Source: Gordionus sp. m RMFG-2023
Lineage: Eukaryota; Nematomorpha; Gordioida; Chordodea; Parachordodidae
Reading direction: 5' to 3'
Length of the DNA: 64,000 nucleotides
Assembly (NCBI RefSeq): GCF_954871325.1
Contig: NC_088775.1
Span: forward strand, 72,641,561-72,705,560
This document shows, one piece after another, positions 21,181-31,716 of this stretch. Under the pieces are notes generated by a model. The model saw nothing but the letters and a program-made list of their open reading frames with translations, made no database searches and was not told where the DNA came from. Every line of letters starts with the position of its first letter. Position 1 is the stretch's first letter. The position numbers and the translations under genes are program-made.

Positions 21181-21895
21181 TTGTTCTTTCCTTTTTTCTT
21201 TTTCCTTTCACTCTTCCTTTCTACCTCTTTTCTTTACCTTTCAATTTTTACAGGATTATTTTAGACAAATTAATATTATATAAGCCTAGAGATTTGGCAA
21301 AATATGGGTCCAAACATTTTTGCCATCTACGAGCAAAATCTCCAGTCTTACATATTAATTTTGAAATAATTAGGTTGTTTTTAAAATATGACCTAAATCA
21401 GACTTTTTAACAATCCTACCTCCCCCCCCCCCATTTCTTTTCATTATTCCCTTTTTCTTTTCCTTAACATTTTTATATTTCCTTTACTTTTTTCTTTCTC
21501 TTTCCCTTGCCTTTCCATTTTCTTTCTCTTTACCTCTTTCCCTGCTCCTTTCCATATTTTCTTTCCTTTATTCTTTCCCATTTTCTTGCCTTCTTATTTT
21601 CCTTTCCCTTTCTTTTTTCCTTTACCTTTTTCCTTCCCTTTACATTTTTTTTCCTCTCCTTACCCTTTTTCTTACACTTTCCCTTTTCATCTATTTTTCT
21701 CTCACTTTCCCTTTTTTCTATGTTTTATTTCACTTTCTCTTTTCTCTATTTTTTATTTCACTTTCCATTACTCCGTTTTTTTTCCTATTTCCTTCATCTT
21801 TCTTTTTTCTTTCCCTTTCTCAATTCCTTTCAGTTCTGATTCTTTCTATTTTTATTTTCCCTTTCTTCCTATCATTCTTAGAAAAAGTTTAATTT
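21181..21895 (+). repeat. Polypyrimidine (C/T) tract with one interruption
   Basis: Two blocks (21181-21245 and 21420-21870) are almost pure C and T on the plus strand in irregular CTTTCCCTTTT-like words, including an 11-C run at 21422-21432. The two overlapping reading frames of about 100 codons here (Phe/Leu/Ser/Pro only) are an artefact of this composition. Such tracts can adopt triplex (H-DNA) structures. Confidence 0.85.
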
Positions 21896-22088
21896 AAACT
21901 GATTCTTATTTACCATTTTTTTTCAAGCATCAGTAATTTCCAATTGATCTATCAAAAAAAATCCGAATTGAAAAAGGAAAATAGTTATTTTTTTAAATAT
22001 TTAAAAGATTTATACTCAAGGATCCTTCTTGATAGAAAGCTTGCCAAAATAGTTCTCAAAATAATCTTCATCTAATTTACATATATAC

Positions 22089-22529
22089 TAAAATAACTCT
22101 AATTTTATTAAATTTATATGACTCTAAAATAACTCTCTAATAATATTTAATTATATATATATATTTAATTCCTCCGATTATATAATATATTCTTGCTATT
22201 TATTCTACTTTATTTCATAATTATAAAAAATGGTTTATATATCTTATAATTTTTATAAAATATTCTCCTAATTATATTAATTCCAACAATCTTGTCATAA
22301 TTTTAATAATGAATACAAAAAAATTCGTTTTTTTGTTATTACAAAACCTTCCGCGCCGATTATCATATAAAAATCAATATCAACAAAAATCAATATTATT
22401 ACTAACTAAATATATATTTATAATTGATTGACATTTATAATTTAATACTAATAATATTGATAAATATATATATAATATACCAATATATATATAAAATATC
22501 CACTACAAATATATAAGAAATATATAACA
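22089..22529 (-). repeat. 3' LTR of the Ty3/gypsy element
   Basis: In element orientation it begins TGTTATATATTTC and ends ...GTTATTTTA. It matches 28975-29419 almost throughout; the few differences are single-base changes plus small indels such as the extra TACAA in the other LTR. Confidence 0.95.
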
Positions 22530-22657
22530 CGACCGCCAAAAAAAAACCAAGACGTAATAATAAAAAAAAATATGTGAACTTGACATTTCTATATTTATTC
22601 AATATCTTTGTCCTCTTTTAACATCTCATTTTCTTCTCTTTTAACATCTCATTTTCT

Positions 22658-23191
22658 TCAGTATCTACAAGTATATTTCTTTTGTAAATTCATATTATCG
22701 TTCATTTTAATAACGGTCGAACTCAGTTTGGTAGCCTTGTCACCGATATTTGACATCTTAGTATAATATTTATATTTATCTTCCATAATTGAATTTGTTC
22801 CGACCACGGTTTTAGCTTGTATTCCATTTGTTCTTTTAAACTTTCCATCATAATTATGCGGTGGCCATGGTCTATTCCCATATTGTTTACTAGATTCAAT
22901 TTCATTTGTTTTATTATAATTTACATATCTATCCCCAGATATTACATTTTTATTTTTTCCACAAAAATAACTGATTGTAGGGACTTCCTCCGAGTCACTC
23001 ACATAATCATTACACTCTTGTTTCATCAATACCTTAGTTGGTATCATACAATTTTTAATGGAGTGTCCGAAACTTCGGCATCTAAAGCAACGCTTATAGC
23101 TGTCCACACGGGGCTTCTTAATAGATATTTTTCTCTTTTTTACAATTTTCAAATATATTATATGGTCCTCTGTGTCTAATTTATAATTCAT
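22658..23191 (-). CDS. Extra ORF of the LTR element, one CCHC zinc knuckle
   Basis: A 177-codon ORF lies between integrase and the 3' LTR, about 1 kb from integrase. It has one zinc knuckle, CFRCRSFGHSIKNC, around residues 35-48, in a basic N-terminal half; the rest is Asn/Lys/Ser-rich and unlike any family I know. Extra 3' ORFs occur in some Ty3/gypsy lineages. There are no visible membrane segments, so it does not look like an envelope protein. It could act in RNA binding, like the gag knuckles, but that is inference. Confidence 0.6.
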   Translation of the reverse strand: MNYKLDTEDHIIYLKIVKKRKISIKKPRVDSYKRCFRCRSFGHSIKNCMIPTKVLMKQECNDYVSDSEEVPTISYFCGKNKNVISGDRYVNYNKTNEIESSKQYGNRPWPPHNYDGKFKRTNGIQAKTVVGTNSIMEDKYKYYTKMSNIGDKATKLSSTVIKMNDNMNLQKKYTCRY

Positions 23192-24180
23192 TTTTTTTTA
23201 TTTATACACTAACTTATAAAAAAAAATTTTACTTTTAAATTTTAATTTTGAAAAATAATTTATTAAATTATTTCTTTATAAATTAATAATTATTAATCAT
23301 CTTTTTTTTTTATATGATAATTTTCCCATTTCAAATTACATTAACATTAATTTTTATGAAAAACAACTTTCCAGTTATTTTCTTTTACAAAAATTTGTTA
23401 TTTTTCACTTTACATTTAAAATAATAAATCACAAATTATCCATTTTCAATTTTTTCTTTTAACATATAAAGGATTTACTATTACCCCTATCTATTTAATT
23501 CATATATAACATTAATTTCTCCATTTTCTATAATATACATTACTTCTATTTTTCCCTTATGTAAATTATACAAAGAAAGAAACTTTCATGAAAACACACT
23601 CATGTTTTTATTTCAAAAACTAAATATTTTGTTTATTTTTACTTTTATCTCCATATAAGAAATTTTGTTTCTTTTTATTTTTCTTTCTATATCAAACATT
23701 CTCTAACTTATCATTAAAAACAAATTTTTTTTTACAATCAATTCATAACACATGTTAATTTTTAAAAAACTCATATTTTCCTCGAAATTATATTATAAAG
23801 TTTCAATTATCTACTATTATTCTCCCAATAATTAAGAATTTAGAATCACTATATCTAAATTATAAGAGTATTATAAATTTTTTTATAAAATGTAACATAT
23901 ATACCTAGCGTAGATTTCCCATAAATCTGCATGTTCCAAAAAAAATTTTTTTTATTCACTCTTCTCTAAAATGATAAATATTTTTTTTATATTAATTTCT
24001 TCTCAGTTTATTCACCTTTTTGCTATACATATATTTTTAATTATCTAATTTATATTTCTCATTTATACTTAATTGTATACATTTAACTCTAAATTGTTTA
24101 AGTACAAAGTAAGTTTGTTCTAAAGATTTATAGGAACTTTGTTTCCGGTCTTTATGGATAAATTTATTATATATTTTTTT
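23192..24180. other. Non-coding AT-rich part of the LTR element
   Basis: About 1 kb between the extra ORF and integrase with no open frame of note and no repeats that I can see. It may hold the leader or control region for the downstream ORF. Confidence 0.5.
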
Positions 24181-25350
24181 TTAATTATATACCTTAATAA
24201 AATCATTATGACGTACTCCCACAGTACCATCATCAAACTTTATATTACACAATTTATTCCCAATATTATCCAAAACAATACCTTTTTCCCATTTTTTTTT
24301 ATGGTCAAAAAGTCTTCCCCAAATAATTTGACCCACAGGAAATTTTATATTGCTTTTTCCATAAGATTCTAAATTATCAATCTCTTTTGATTTAAGAAAA
24401 TCTAAAGGTAATCTGGTTCTTCTACCCAAAAATAATTCAACAGGAGTAAATCCCTCTTTATTTCTTGAATTATTATAATATAACTGGGCTAACCAGACTT
24501 CATTTTTCTCTTGTTTAGATTTCTTTAACCAACTTTTTACTATGGCTACCATTCTTTCAGCCTGGCCATTAGAACTAGGATGATAAGGTGGAGTCAAAAT
24601 ATGATTAATTTTAATTGAATTACAAAAATCTCTGAAATTTTTACTTATAGATGCCGGACCACCATCCGACACAATTATTTTAGGAATCCCAAATTTAGCC
24701 CACAATTTTTTTAATAATTTAATAACAACTTTAGTTGTTAAACCTTGAACCTCTTCAAATTCAATCCATTTGGAATATGAATCCACAACTAAAAAATATG
24801 ATTTTTTATCCAATTCAAAAAAATCAATGTGAAGACGATCCCATGGTTTGTTTGATTTTGGCCATACTTGTCCCATCTCTTTATGGGGCATAACGGCACA
24901 TGTATTACATGGAACACATTCCTTTGTAATTTTTTCTATATCATTTCCCATTCCAGGCCACCACACATATTCACGAGCCCAAGATTTCATTTTACTTTGA
25001 CCCTGATGTCCTGCATGTAATAAATTAATTATTTTAGCACGTAATTTCAAAGGAATTACTGCCCTATTTCCCCTCATTAAACAATCATCCACCACAGATA
25101 ATTCTTTTTCAAATTTTTGATAAATTTTGTAATTATTCTTCCAAGGTTTTTTTCCCGTTAAAAATAATTTTATTTGTCTTAATACTTTATCTTTTAAAGT
25201 ATAATATTTGAGATCTTCCCACGTTGTAGGACCTCCTTTTAACATATATGATAAAGTACGCACTAAAGCATCTTCTCTATCTATAATCATATTATCAATT
25301 ATTTCAGAAGTAGCACAACCTGCACCTAATCTTGATAATATATCAGGCAA
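24181..25350 (-). CDS. Integrase region of the Ty3/gypsy fossil
   Basis: A 389-codon stretch. The zinc-binding H-H-C-C motif is visible (HAGHQGQSKMKSW, then CVPCNTC) near residues 115-150. The core domain follows with HIDFFE, IVSDGGP and NGQAERM marking the D-D-E catalytic pattern. The C-terminal region ends in a small basic domain (VRHNDFIKVY). Integrase inserts the reverse-transcribed DNA into the host genome. The gene follows the RT/RNase H stretch by a gap of under 30 bp in another frame. Confidence 0.9.
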   Translation of the reverse strand: MPDILSRLGAGCATSEIIDNMIIDREDALVRTLSYMLKGGPTTWEDLKYYTLKDKVLRQIKLFLTGKKPWKNNYKIYQKFEKELSVVDDCLMRGNRAVIPLKLRAKIINLLHAGHQGQSKMKSWAREYVWWPGMGNDIEKITKECVPCNTCAVMPHKEMGQVWPKSNKPWDRLHIDFFELDKKSYFLVVDSYSKWIEFEEVQGLTTKVVIKLLKKLWAKFGIPKIIVSDGGPASISKNFRDFCNSIKINHILTPPYHPSSNGQAERMVAIVKSWLKKSKQEKNEVWLAQLYYNNSRNKEGFTPVELFLGRRTRLPLDFLKSKEIDNLESYGKSNIKFPVGQIIWGRLFDHKKKWEKGIVLDNIGNKLCNIKFDDGTVGVRHNDFIKVYN

Positions 25351-25377
25351 ATGATTTTCTCTTCCTCGCCGATATTT

Positions 25378-26853
25378 TTATTCAACATTAAAACTTCCCA
25401 TAAGTAACAACCACCGTTGTAATCTTGGAGACATCATTAATTCTTTGTTATCTTTCTTGAACAAATGAATTAAGGGCTTGTGATCGGTATAAATCACAAA
25501 TCTTTTCCCAATTAAATATTCGCGACATTTGGTCAACCCAAAAATAATCGCTAAGGCTTCCTGTTCTATAACAGAGTACCTCGTTTCAACTTCATGAAAT
25601 ATTCTCGAAAAAAAAATAATTGGTCTCTCTAAACCATCAATGACATGTAATAATGCACCTCCTACACCTTTATTGGATGCATCAACTGCAAGAATTATCT
25701 CCAAATCATTGTTAAAACACACTAAAATTGGTTCCTCACCAATTTTTCTCTTTAAATTTTCAAAAGCATTTCTTTGTTCAATTTTCCATTCAAAATTAAC
25801 ACCTTTTTTTAATAAGTCATATAATGGAGCTGCAATTTTTGCAAAATTATCCACAAATCTATGATAATAATTTATCATGCCCATAAAAGACTGTACCTCA
25901 GCTTTATTACTAGGCTGATTTATGTTCAAAATATTTTTTAAATTTTTATCGAGAGGTTTCACTTCAATTCCATTAATTTGATGACCCAAATACACTATTT
26001 CGGTGACACCAAGAATACTTTTCTCTTTACTAGCTTTTAAACCTTTATCTTGAATTCTCTTGAAAACCTCTTCAAGACGTTGATTATGTTGTTCTGGGTT
26101 CACTCCAGTTATCAACACATAATCCATATAATAAAATACACCTTCCAAACCCTGGAAAACTGATGCCATTGTTCTCTGAAAAATCGGTGCAGATATACTT
26201 AACCCAAAAGGTAATCTACAAAATGTAAATAATCCTTTAGGCGTCGTTATTGTCATCAATTTACGAATTTCTTCTTTCAAAGGCAATTGTAAATAAGCTG
26301 ATGAAAAGTCAACCTTTGAAAAATATTTGGCCTCTTTTAAATTTGCCAAAATTTCTTCAATTCGCGGCAATGGATATTTCACTTCCACAACCCATTTGTT
26401 AAGTGTTACTCTAAAATCTGCACATAATCTAAGTTTTCCGTTAGATTTTTTAACAGGTACTAATGGAGTAGCCCATTCACTATATTCCACAGGAATAATA
26501 ATACCATCATTAACCCATTTATCTAATTCTTCGTTGATTTCCTTTTTCCACTCGAAAGGAACTCTACGACACCCTAAGAAAATAGGTGAAAATCCCTCTT
26601 TTAATTTCAAATCTACTTGATAATCATTTAGACATCCCAATGTGTCTTCAAAAATTATACCATATTTTTCAACTAAAATAGGTATAGCATTTTTAACTCT
26701 ATTAAATTCATTAATTTCATAATTAATTTTTTTATCATTATCAATTTCAATATTGATTTCAGATGGATTTGAATACATCATGGTTTTCTCATGATATTCG
26801 CCAATATTATTATTAACTATAGATTCTTTCATTTCACTCATTAATTTATTCAT
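25378..26853 (-). CDS. Reverse transcriptase and RNase H region of the Ty3/gypsy fossil
   Basis: A 491-codon stretch. The RT palm and fingers show GIIIPVEYSEWATPLVPVKK, LRLCADFR, FSKVDFSSAYLQLPL, CRLPFGLSISAPIFQ and a FYYMDYV catalytic-loop region near residue 240. The thumb and connection follow with YLGHQINGIEV. RNase H starts near residue 390 with AVDASNKGVGGAL and continues with EQEALAIIFGLTKCREYL and YTDHKPL. It overlaps the upstream protease ORF by 4 bp (ATGA), a frame arrangement common in retroelements. Confidence 0.92.
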   Translation of the reverse strand: MNKLMSEMKESIVNNNIGEYHEKTMMYSNPSEINIEIDNDKKINYEINEFNRVKNAIPILVEKYGIIFEDTLGCLNDYQVDLKLKEGFSPIFLGCRRVPFEWKKEINEELDKWVNDGIIIPVEYSEWATPLVPVKKSNGKLRLCADFRVTLNKWVVEVKYPLPRIEEILANLKEAKYFSKVDFSSAYLQLPLKEEIRKLMTITTPKGLFTFCRLPFGLSISAPIFQRTMASVFQGLEGVFYYMDYVLITGVNPEQHNQRLEEVFKRIQDKGLKASKEKSILGVTEIVYLGHQINGIEVKPLDKNLKNILNINQPSNKAEVQSFMGMINYYHRFVDNFAKIAAPLYDLLKKGVNFEWKIEQRNAFENLKRKIGEEPILVCFNNDLEIILAVDASNKGVGGALLHVIDGLERPIIFFSRIFHEVETRYSVIEQEALAIIFGLTKCREYLIGKRFVIYTDHKPLIHLFKKDNKELMMSPRLQRWLLLMGSFNVE

Positions 26854-27689
26854 TTCTCTTTCTTTAAGTTTTTCTCTGACTTCATAGCCATTATTTTTCT
26901 TTCGGCATTTTCTTTAGCCAATTCGCTATCAATGATAAATAAATCCCAATAATTATTTCGAGGTCCCAATTTGGTAATCCAATCCCAACCCATAATTGTT
27001 TCAACATTTTTATTCACTATCCATAAATCCAAAATTATAGGAATATCATGGAAAATAACATCCCAATGAGTTCTACCCAAAACTTTGATTTCAGATCCAT
27101 CAAATTGTTTTATACACATATTTTGTCTCTCAACAATACCATTCGGCCAATATTTATAAAAATTTTCACTAGACATTATTGAAATACTTGCCCCGGTATC
27201 AAATAACATTTCAACCATTTGTCCACCAAATTTTAAATTAATATGAGGACATGAACTCTGTTCCTTTGCTCCCTCAGTTATTAAATTTTTAGGCATTTTA
27301 ATGAGTTGAATGACATTTATTTTAATCTCATTGTCAATATAATTAATATTCATACCTAAATTCATCTCAGAATTTAAAGGTCTCTGAATTTCATTTATGT
27401 TTTTATTTAAAATTTCCCCTGGATATATATCACTCATTTGATTACAATAATCCTTTTTATTCAGATTACTGTTTAATTTAAAATTTTTTATTTCATCAAA
27501 ATGACAATAAAAATTTCCAACATTATAACCCTTTTTATTCGAGTTAAATTTCAATGTATAATCTTCATTCCCATGATGATTATCTATTTTAATATATATA
27601 TCCACAAAATTTTTAACAAAATTATATATATCACAAATTTTAATACTCTCTAAAATTAATTTATCTATTTTAATATGATTCTCTTTCAA
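26850..27689 (-). CDS. Aspartic protease ORF of the Ty3/gypsy fossil
   Basis: A 279-codon ORF. The retropepsin active site LFDTGASISIMS is near residue 158, followed by a conserved flap-like stretch (KVLGRTHWDVIF) and MGWDWITKLG. The N-terminal ~130 residues are Asn/Lys-rich and not recognised. The enzyme matures the element's polyproteins. It starts 10 bp after the gag-like ORF and overlaps the RT ORF by 4 bp. Confidence 0.85.
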   Translation of the reverse strand: MKENHIKIDKLILESIKICDIYNFVKNFVDIYIKIDNHHGNEDYTLKFNSNKKGYNVGNFYCHFDEIKNFKLNSNLNKKDYCNQMSDIYPGEILNKNINEIQRPLNSEMNLGMNINYIDNEIKINVIQLIKMPKNLITEGAKEQSSCPHINLKFGGQMVEMLFDTGASISIMSSENFYKYWPNGIVERQNMCIKQFDGSEIKVLGRTHWDVIFHDIPIILDLWIVNKNVETIMGWDWITKLGPRNNYWDLFIIDSELAKENAERKIMAMKSEKNLKKEK

Positions 27690-27698
27690 ATCATATAG

Positions 27699-28727
27699 TC
27701 ACTGTAATCCACTCACACTTTGAATACAATTGATAGCAATGTGTCCCATTTCTTCACATCGGAAACACATTCTGTCATGATCTGTATTGTTATTTTCAAT
27801 TTTATCCACATTTTTAATCGACGGATTTTGTATACTTCTAACCACCGGTTGTAACACTACCGAGGTTCTTTGCGGAAATCCACTTTTAAAATTGGCTTCT
27901 TTCACCATGCAATTTCGTTTAATATGTCCTACAAAACCACATCTATGACACACTATGTCATTTTTTTCACTTGGTTTTGCAGTCACATTTTCATTAGTTT
28001 TTCGGTCTCTTGAATAACAATTTTTACCGATATGTCCTCTTCTTCCACAAAGTTCACAACTTTCAATTATATTATTATTTTTAATTTTTAAGTTGGAAAC
28101 ATCTTTGGACAAATTTTTCATGTTTTCTCTCATTTCTCTAATTTCACATAAAATTAGAGATTCTTCCGTACTTTGTCTCAAAGTACTATTTTTATTATAA
28201 TTTTTTACAATTTCAACAGGTTTCTCAATTAAAACCTCTGAAATTTTTTTTTTAAATTCAATCACTATTGAATTTAATCTTTTATTGACATCCTCTGATA
28301 TATTATTATTCTGAGAAAAATTAAATACTTCACCAGTATCTAATATTTCCTCGGATTTTTCCTCCGACATAATATTCTTTTTATCATTTAATTTTTTTAA
28401 TTCTAACAAAATTAAATGTAAGCTATTTTGGATATCCTCAGAAATATCTGGAGATTTCAACAAAATTTCAGAAATTAAATTTTCAGTATTAGTATTTTTT
28501 ATATCATTTTCTTTATTTTTAATAGATCTTCTTTTTATTTTCTTAATTGCATGTTTCATTATAATCAAAGTTACATAAAACACAAAAAAAATTACTGCAG
28601 TAATGATATTATTAGTTACATCCACTTTATTAAACTTTGAATTAAATATTTTATTAAAATGATCCTTATAATTCTGCATTTTATCAAAATCAGGCTTACG
28701 ATGAACAGTAACAAAAGAAAAAGCCAT
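27699..28727 (-). CDS. Gag-like ORF with three CCHC zinc knuckles and an N-terminal hydrophobic segment
   Basis: A 342-codon ORF. Three zinc knuckles lie in the C-terminal third: CELCGRRGHIGKNC, CHRCGFVGHIKRNC and CFRCEEMGHIAINC. The middle is Lys/Asn/Glu-rich with coiled-coil character. Residues about 41-61 (NIITAVIFFVFYVTLIIMK) form a hydrophobic, membrane-segment-like stretch followed by a highly basic KKIKRRS run, which is unusual for a gag. Gag proteins package element RNA. The capsid domain itself is too diverged to recognise by eye. Confidence 0.75.
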   Translation of the reverse strand: MAFSFVTVHRKPDFDKMQNYKDHFNKIFNSKFNKVDVTNNIITAVIFFVFYVTLIIMKHAIKKIKRRSIKNKENDIKNTNTENLISEILLKSPDISEDIQNSLHLILLELKKLNDKKNIMSEEKSEEILDTGEVFNFSQNNNISEDVNKRLNSIVIEFKKKISEVLIEKPVEIVKNYNKNSTLRQSTEESLILCEIREMRENMKNLSKDVSNLKIKNNNIIESCELCGRRGHIGKNCYSRDRKTNENVTAKPSEKNDIVCHRCGFVGHIKRNCMVKEANFKSGFPQRTSVVLQPVVRSIQNPSIKNVDKIENNNTDHDRMCFRCEEMGHIAINCIQSVSGLQ

Positions 28728-28955
28728 AATTTCATTAATTATCCAAAATTTAAAATTTTATCTATAAATTTCTAATTTTAATCTAAAGAATCCTACTATT
28801 GCGTTGTGTATTTTATAATATAAAAATAAATTTCTTACCTTTAAATATCCGGAATCCACTAATGTTTTTAGGAACCCGGTCCTCGAAAATCTTTTTCTTG
28901 ATTAATAATTTCTGAAATTTTCTTAACAAACTCACCCTAATAAGAGTTAACGTAT

Positions 28956-28974
28956 CTTGGTCAGTCGGTACCAA
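28956..28974 (-). promoter_or_regulatory. Candidate primer-binding site next to the 5' LTR
   Basis: Directly inside the 5' LTR the minus strand reads TTGGTACCGACTGACCAAG, the right position and look for a tRNA-primed start of reverse transcription. I cannot assign the primer tRNA. No clear polypurine tract is visible before the 3' LTR. Confidence 0.45.
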
Positions 28975-29419
28975 TAAAATAACTCTAATTTTATTAAATT
29001 TATATGACTCTAAAATAACTCTCTAATAATATTTAATTATATATATATATTTAATTCCTCCGATTATATAATATATTCTTGCTATTTATTCTACTTTATT
29101 TCATAATTATAAAAAATGGTTTATATATCTTATAATTTTTATAAAATATTCTCCTAATATATTAATTCCAACAATCTTGTCATTATTTTAATAATGAATA
29201 CAAAAACATTCGTTTTTTTGTTATTACAAAACCTTCCGCGCCGATTATCATATAAAAATCAATATCAACAAAAATCAATATTATTACTAACTAAATATAT
29301 ATTTATAATTGATTGACATTTATAATTTAATACAATACTAATAATATTGATAAATATATATATAATATACCAATATATATATAAAATATCCACTACAAAT
29401 ATATAAGAAATATATAACA
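28975..29419 (-). repeat. 5' LTR of the Ty3/gypsy element
   Basis: Partner of 22089-22529; begins TGTTATATATTTC on the minus strand. It should carry the element promoter and polyadenylation signals, but the AT-rich sequence does not let me point to them. Confidence 0.95.
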
Positions 29420-29443
29420 TATACTTATTATTTCGCATATAGT

Positions 29444-30712
29444 TTTAAGAAAATCTCGCCGGCGCGCCGCCGATTTTCATATCGGCGGCGCACGGCCGGC
29501 GTAAAAATTACTTTCATATTTTATACCTTTTTATTCTAATAATTGGTCAACATCACTTTTGTAATTTTTTTAATGTCAATCAGGATTTTGATGAATTTTT
29601 ATTTTCTACTATTTTAAAATCATAATTATATTGATGTCATTATAGATTCAATCAATCAAAAATCTAAAATTCTAAAAGTTACAATCATTGCATAATAATT
29701 TTAATATCCTAACTCTGGAAAATAAAAATCCATAGTCTAGAAATTTTTTGGATTACACTTAAAAAGAGATAACAAAACAATTTCCATAAATTCTGACAAA
29801 TTTTACTGCAATTGTTGCTTGGAAAAGGCTATTAGAAACGATGATGATTCAAATAAGCCATTTTCACAAGTATATTTTTTTAAAATATTATTTTCTCATA
29901 TATAGCCAAAATCTTTACTAAATTAAAATATATTTTTTGTAAAATATAACCTAGCTATAAAATTCAAAACTTTTCAATAAACATTAGCACGGTAAATTTG
30001 TTAAAACACTTTACTTCTGAACATATTATTAAAGCAGATACTTCATCAAAATCGCAAGATTTAAAAAAATATTTTATATCCAAAGACAAATTTTAAAACC
30101 TCTTAAAAATGGATTCTAGCAAGAAATTGTGTGTTATTATGTTGAATCAATTGATAATATTGGAATGAAAGATTTTTTGAAGGTATCATATTTATAGGTT
30201 AGGTGACTTAGAACAAGAAAGCCACAGTTTTCTTGGAAAACGATATGCACAAGATGTGGACGTTCTAAAATTTTGGAGAGAAAAGAAGAGTGATCCCAAT
30301 CTTTCCATGCTCGCCAAAAAAATTCTTTGCATTCCGGCGACCAGCACACCTAGTGAAAGAGTTTTCTCTACCGCTGGATTGACGTTTAATTCAAGGAGAT
30401 CATCGTTATGTCCCGAAAATTTAAATAATATAATTTTTATACATGATAATTATAAAATTACGAAATCGATTTTGGATTAATAATGAGTTTTCTATTTAAT
30501 AAATATTAAAAATTATTCCGAGATATCTGTAGAGTAGTTCTATTTGTTTTTTTTAAAAAAAAATTATTAAGCAATTAAAAAAATTTATGTTATAAAAATT
30601 TATAACTGCTTCGATTTACGCCGATTTTGCTAGCGGCGGCTAAAAATCGGCGCGCCGCTAGATTTTTGAAAATTGCGCCCGCTGCTGATAGTTTCGTCGG
30701 GGCACAGGTCTA
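29444..30712 (+). mobile_element. hAT-C copy 1, internally deleted
   Basis: Flanked by CATATAGT (29436-29443) and CATAAAGT (30713-30720), 7 of 8 identical. The ends are rich in GCCGGCGCGCCGCCG words, in strong contrast to the AT-rich interior; the right end is ...GGGCACAGGTCTA. The interior matches hAT-C copy 2 (56040-59201) on both sides of the Harbinger insertion there and keeps that empty site (CCTAACTCTGG near 29710). Only the C-terminal transposase region remains. Confidence 0.85.
30200..30480 (+). pseudogene. hAT-C transposase C-terminus
   Basis: An open frame ends at TAA 30478-30480. It contains LGDLEQESHSFLGKRY, VLKFWREKKSDPNLSMLAKK, then IPATSTPSERVFSTAGLTF, the diagnostic hAT dimerisation motif, and a short tail ending KSILD. 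The upstream catalytic parts are deleted or degenerate, so this is a fragment. Copy 2 at 58680-58980 shows the same residues with more damage. Confidence 0.85.
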
Positions 30713-30845
30713 CATAAAGTAAATATTTGTATAATTTTTATTTCTCTTTGTTCCTGCTCAATAAATTTAGTTATAAAAATATACTCATTTATATTATGCA
30801 ATAAATAAATAATATTTTTTAAATATCAGTTTTTAACCACATACC
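30713..30845. repeat. ~133-bp flank repeat shared with 42995-43133
   Basis: Starts at the hAT-C TSD and continues AAATATTTGT...TTCTCTTTGTTCCTGCTCAA to AACCACATACC. The same sequence follows another hAT-C end at 42994. The pair therefore descends from one locus that already held hAT-C. Confidence 0.8.
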
Positions 30846-30859
30846 TCATGTTGTTAAAA

Positions 30860-31085
30860 AGTCGAGTTTACCCAACTCTGACTCAGAGTCTGAGTCGTTA
30901 GTCGAATTAGTCGACTCACTGAAGTCATGAACTCGAGTCGTGAACTCGAGTCGAGAACTCAAATCGTGAACTCAAGTCGACTCGAATCGTGAACTCCAGT
31001 CAACCCGAGTCATGAACTCAAGTCGACTTGAGTCGAGAACATGAGTTTTCCACTTAAGTCTTGAACTTAAGTCGACTAGAGGACG
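30860..31085. repeat. GACTCGAGT-type degenerate minisatellite
   Basis: Irregular repeats of words such as GAACTCGAGTCG, GACTCGAGTCGTGAACTC and AAGTCGACT. TCGA-rich and partly palindromic. No gene. Confidence 0.8.
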
Positions 31086-31359
31086 AATATTTCGAATAGG
31101 TATTGTATAATATTATTTTTGTTACAATTAATTTGTGGTTTTCATGCAAACATTTTAAGCAAAAATTGAATTGATAAGAATTTAAAATCTTCTTTTTTAA
31201 TTATTTTTTTGTGAATTATTAATCTTTTATAGGTTTATTTTTATCATTTTTGTAAAATTATCTATTATTTTTTAGTTTATTAAATGAACTCATTTAAAAG
31301 ATTTATTTTTAAATATTTATATTAAATTTTTATGTCATTTTACATGATCGTCTTATAAT

Positions 31360-31716
31360 ATTTTAATGTGACAATTGTCTTGTTATTTTTTAACATTTTT
31401 GAAATTTTTGGCACAAAAGGGTAAAAATATAATTTATATTATAAATATGTTAAATTATAAATTCAATGATGATGTTCCTTTAAAAATGACAAATATCATA
31501 ATCTGTATTTTAAAACATATTAGTTTATTTTTGACGCTAATGGGTAAAAATATAGATTGTCAATATGTTAAATTAAAATTTCAGTGAAGATTTCCCCTAG
31601 ATAAGTGACAATTGTCATAATCGTTATTTCTAAAGTTTTTTGAAATTTTTTGACGCAAATAAGTAAAAATATAGGCTGTAAATACGTTTAATTAAAAATT
31701 CAATGAAGATGTACCA
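31360..31716 (+). repeat. Left outer units of the ~118-bp GACAATTGTC satellite
   Basis: About three plus-oriented units (cores near 31370, 31490 and 31605), more diverged than those inside the foldback that follows. The run stops at GATGTACCA, where the foldback begins. Confidence 0.75.

Larger units (their letters stand above)
22089..29419 (-). mobile_element. Ty3/gypsy-type LTR retrotransposon, 7.33 kb, young fossil
   Basis: Two LTRs of about 441 and 445 bp (22089-22529 and 28975-29419) flank the element, with a 5-bp TSD TATAC on both sides (22084-22088 and 29420-29424). Coding runs on the minus strand. In order it holds a gag-like ORF, a protease ORF, reverse transcriptase plus RNase H, integrase and a further zinc-knuckle ORF. 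This order (integrase after RNase H) is Ty3/gypsy. The LTRs differ at only a handful of sites by eye, so the insertion is recent. Coding regions are long and mostly open; pol lies in several frames, which may reflect the family's frameshifting or about one or two breaks. It sits 24 bp left of hAT-C copy 1. Confidence 0.95.

Noticed and set aside
21507-21897. Two overlapping ~100-codon frames rich in Phe, Leu, Ser and Pro
   Set aside because: Forced by the polypyrimidine tract, which cannot encode stop codons in these frames.
22817-23179. 120-codon plus-strand frame antisense to the LTR element's extra ORF
   Set aside because: Shadow of the minus-strand ORF with its zinc knuckle.
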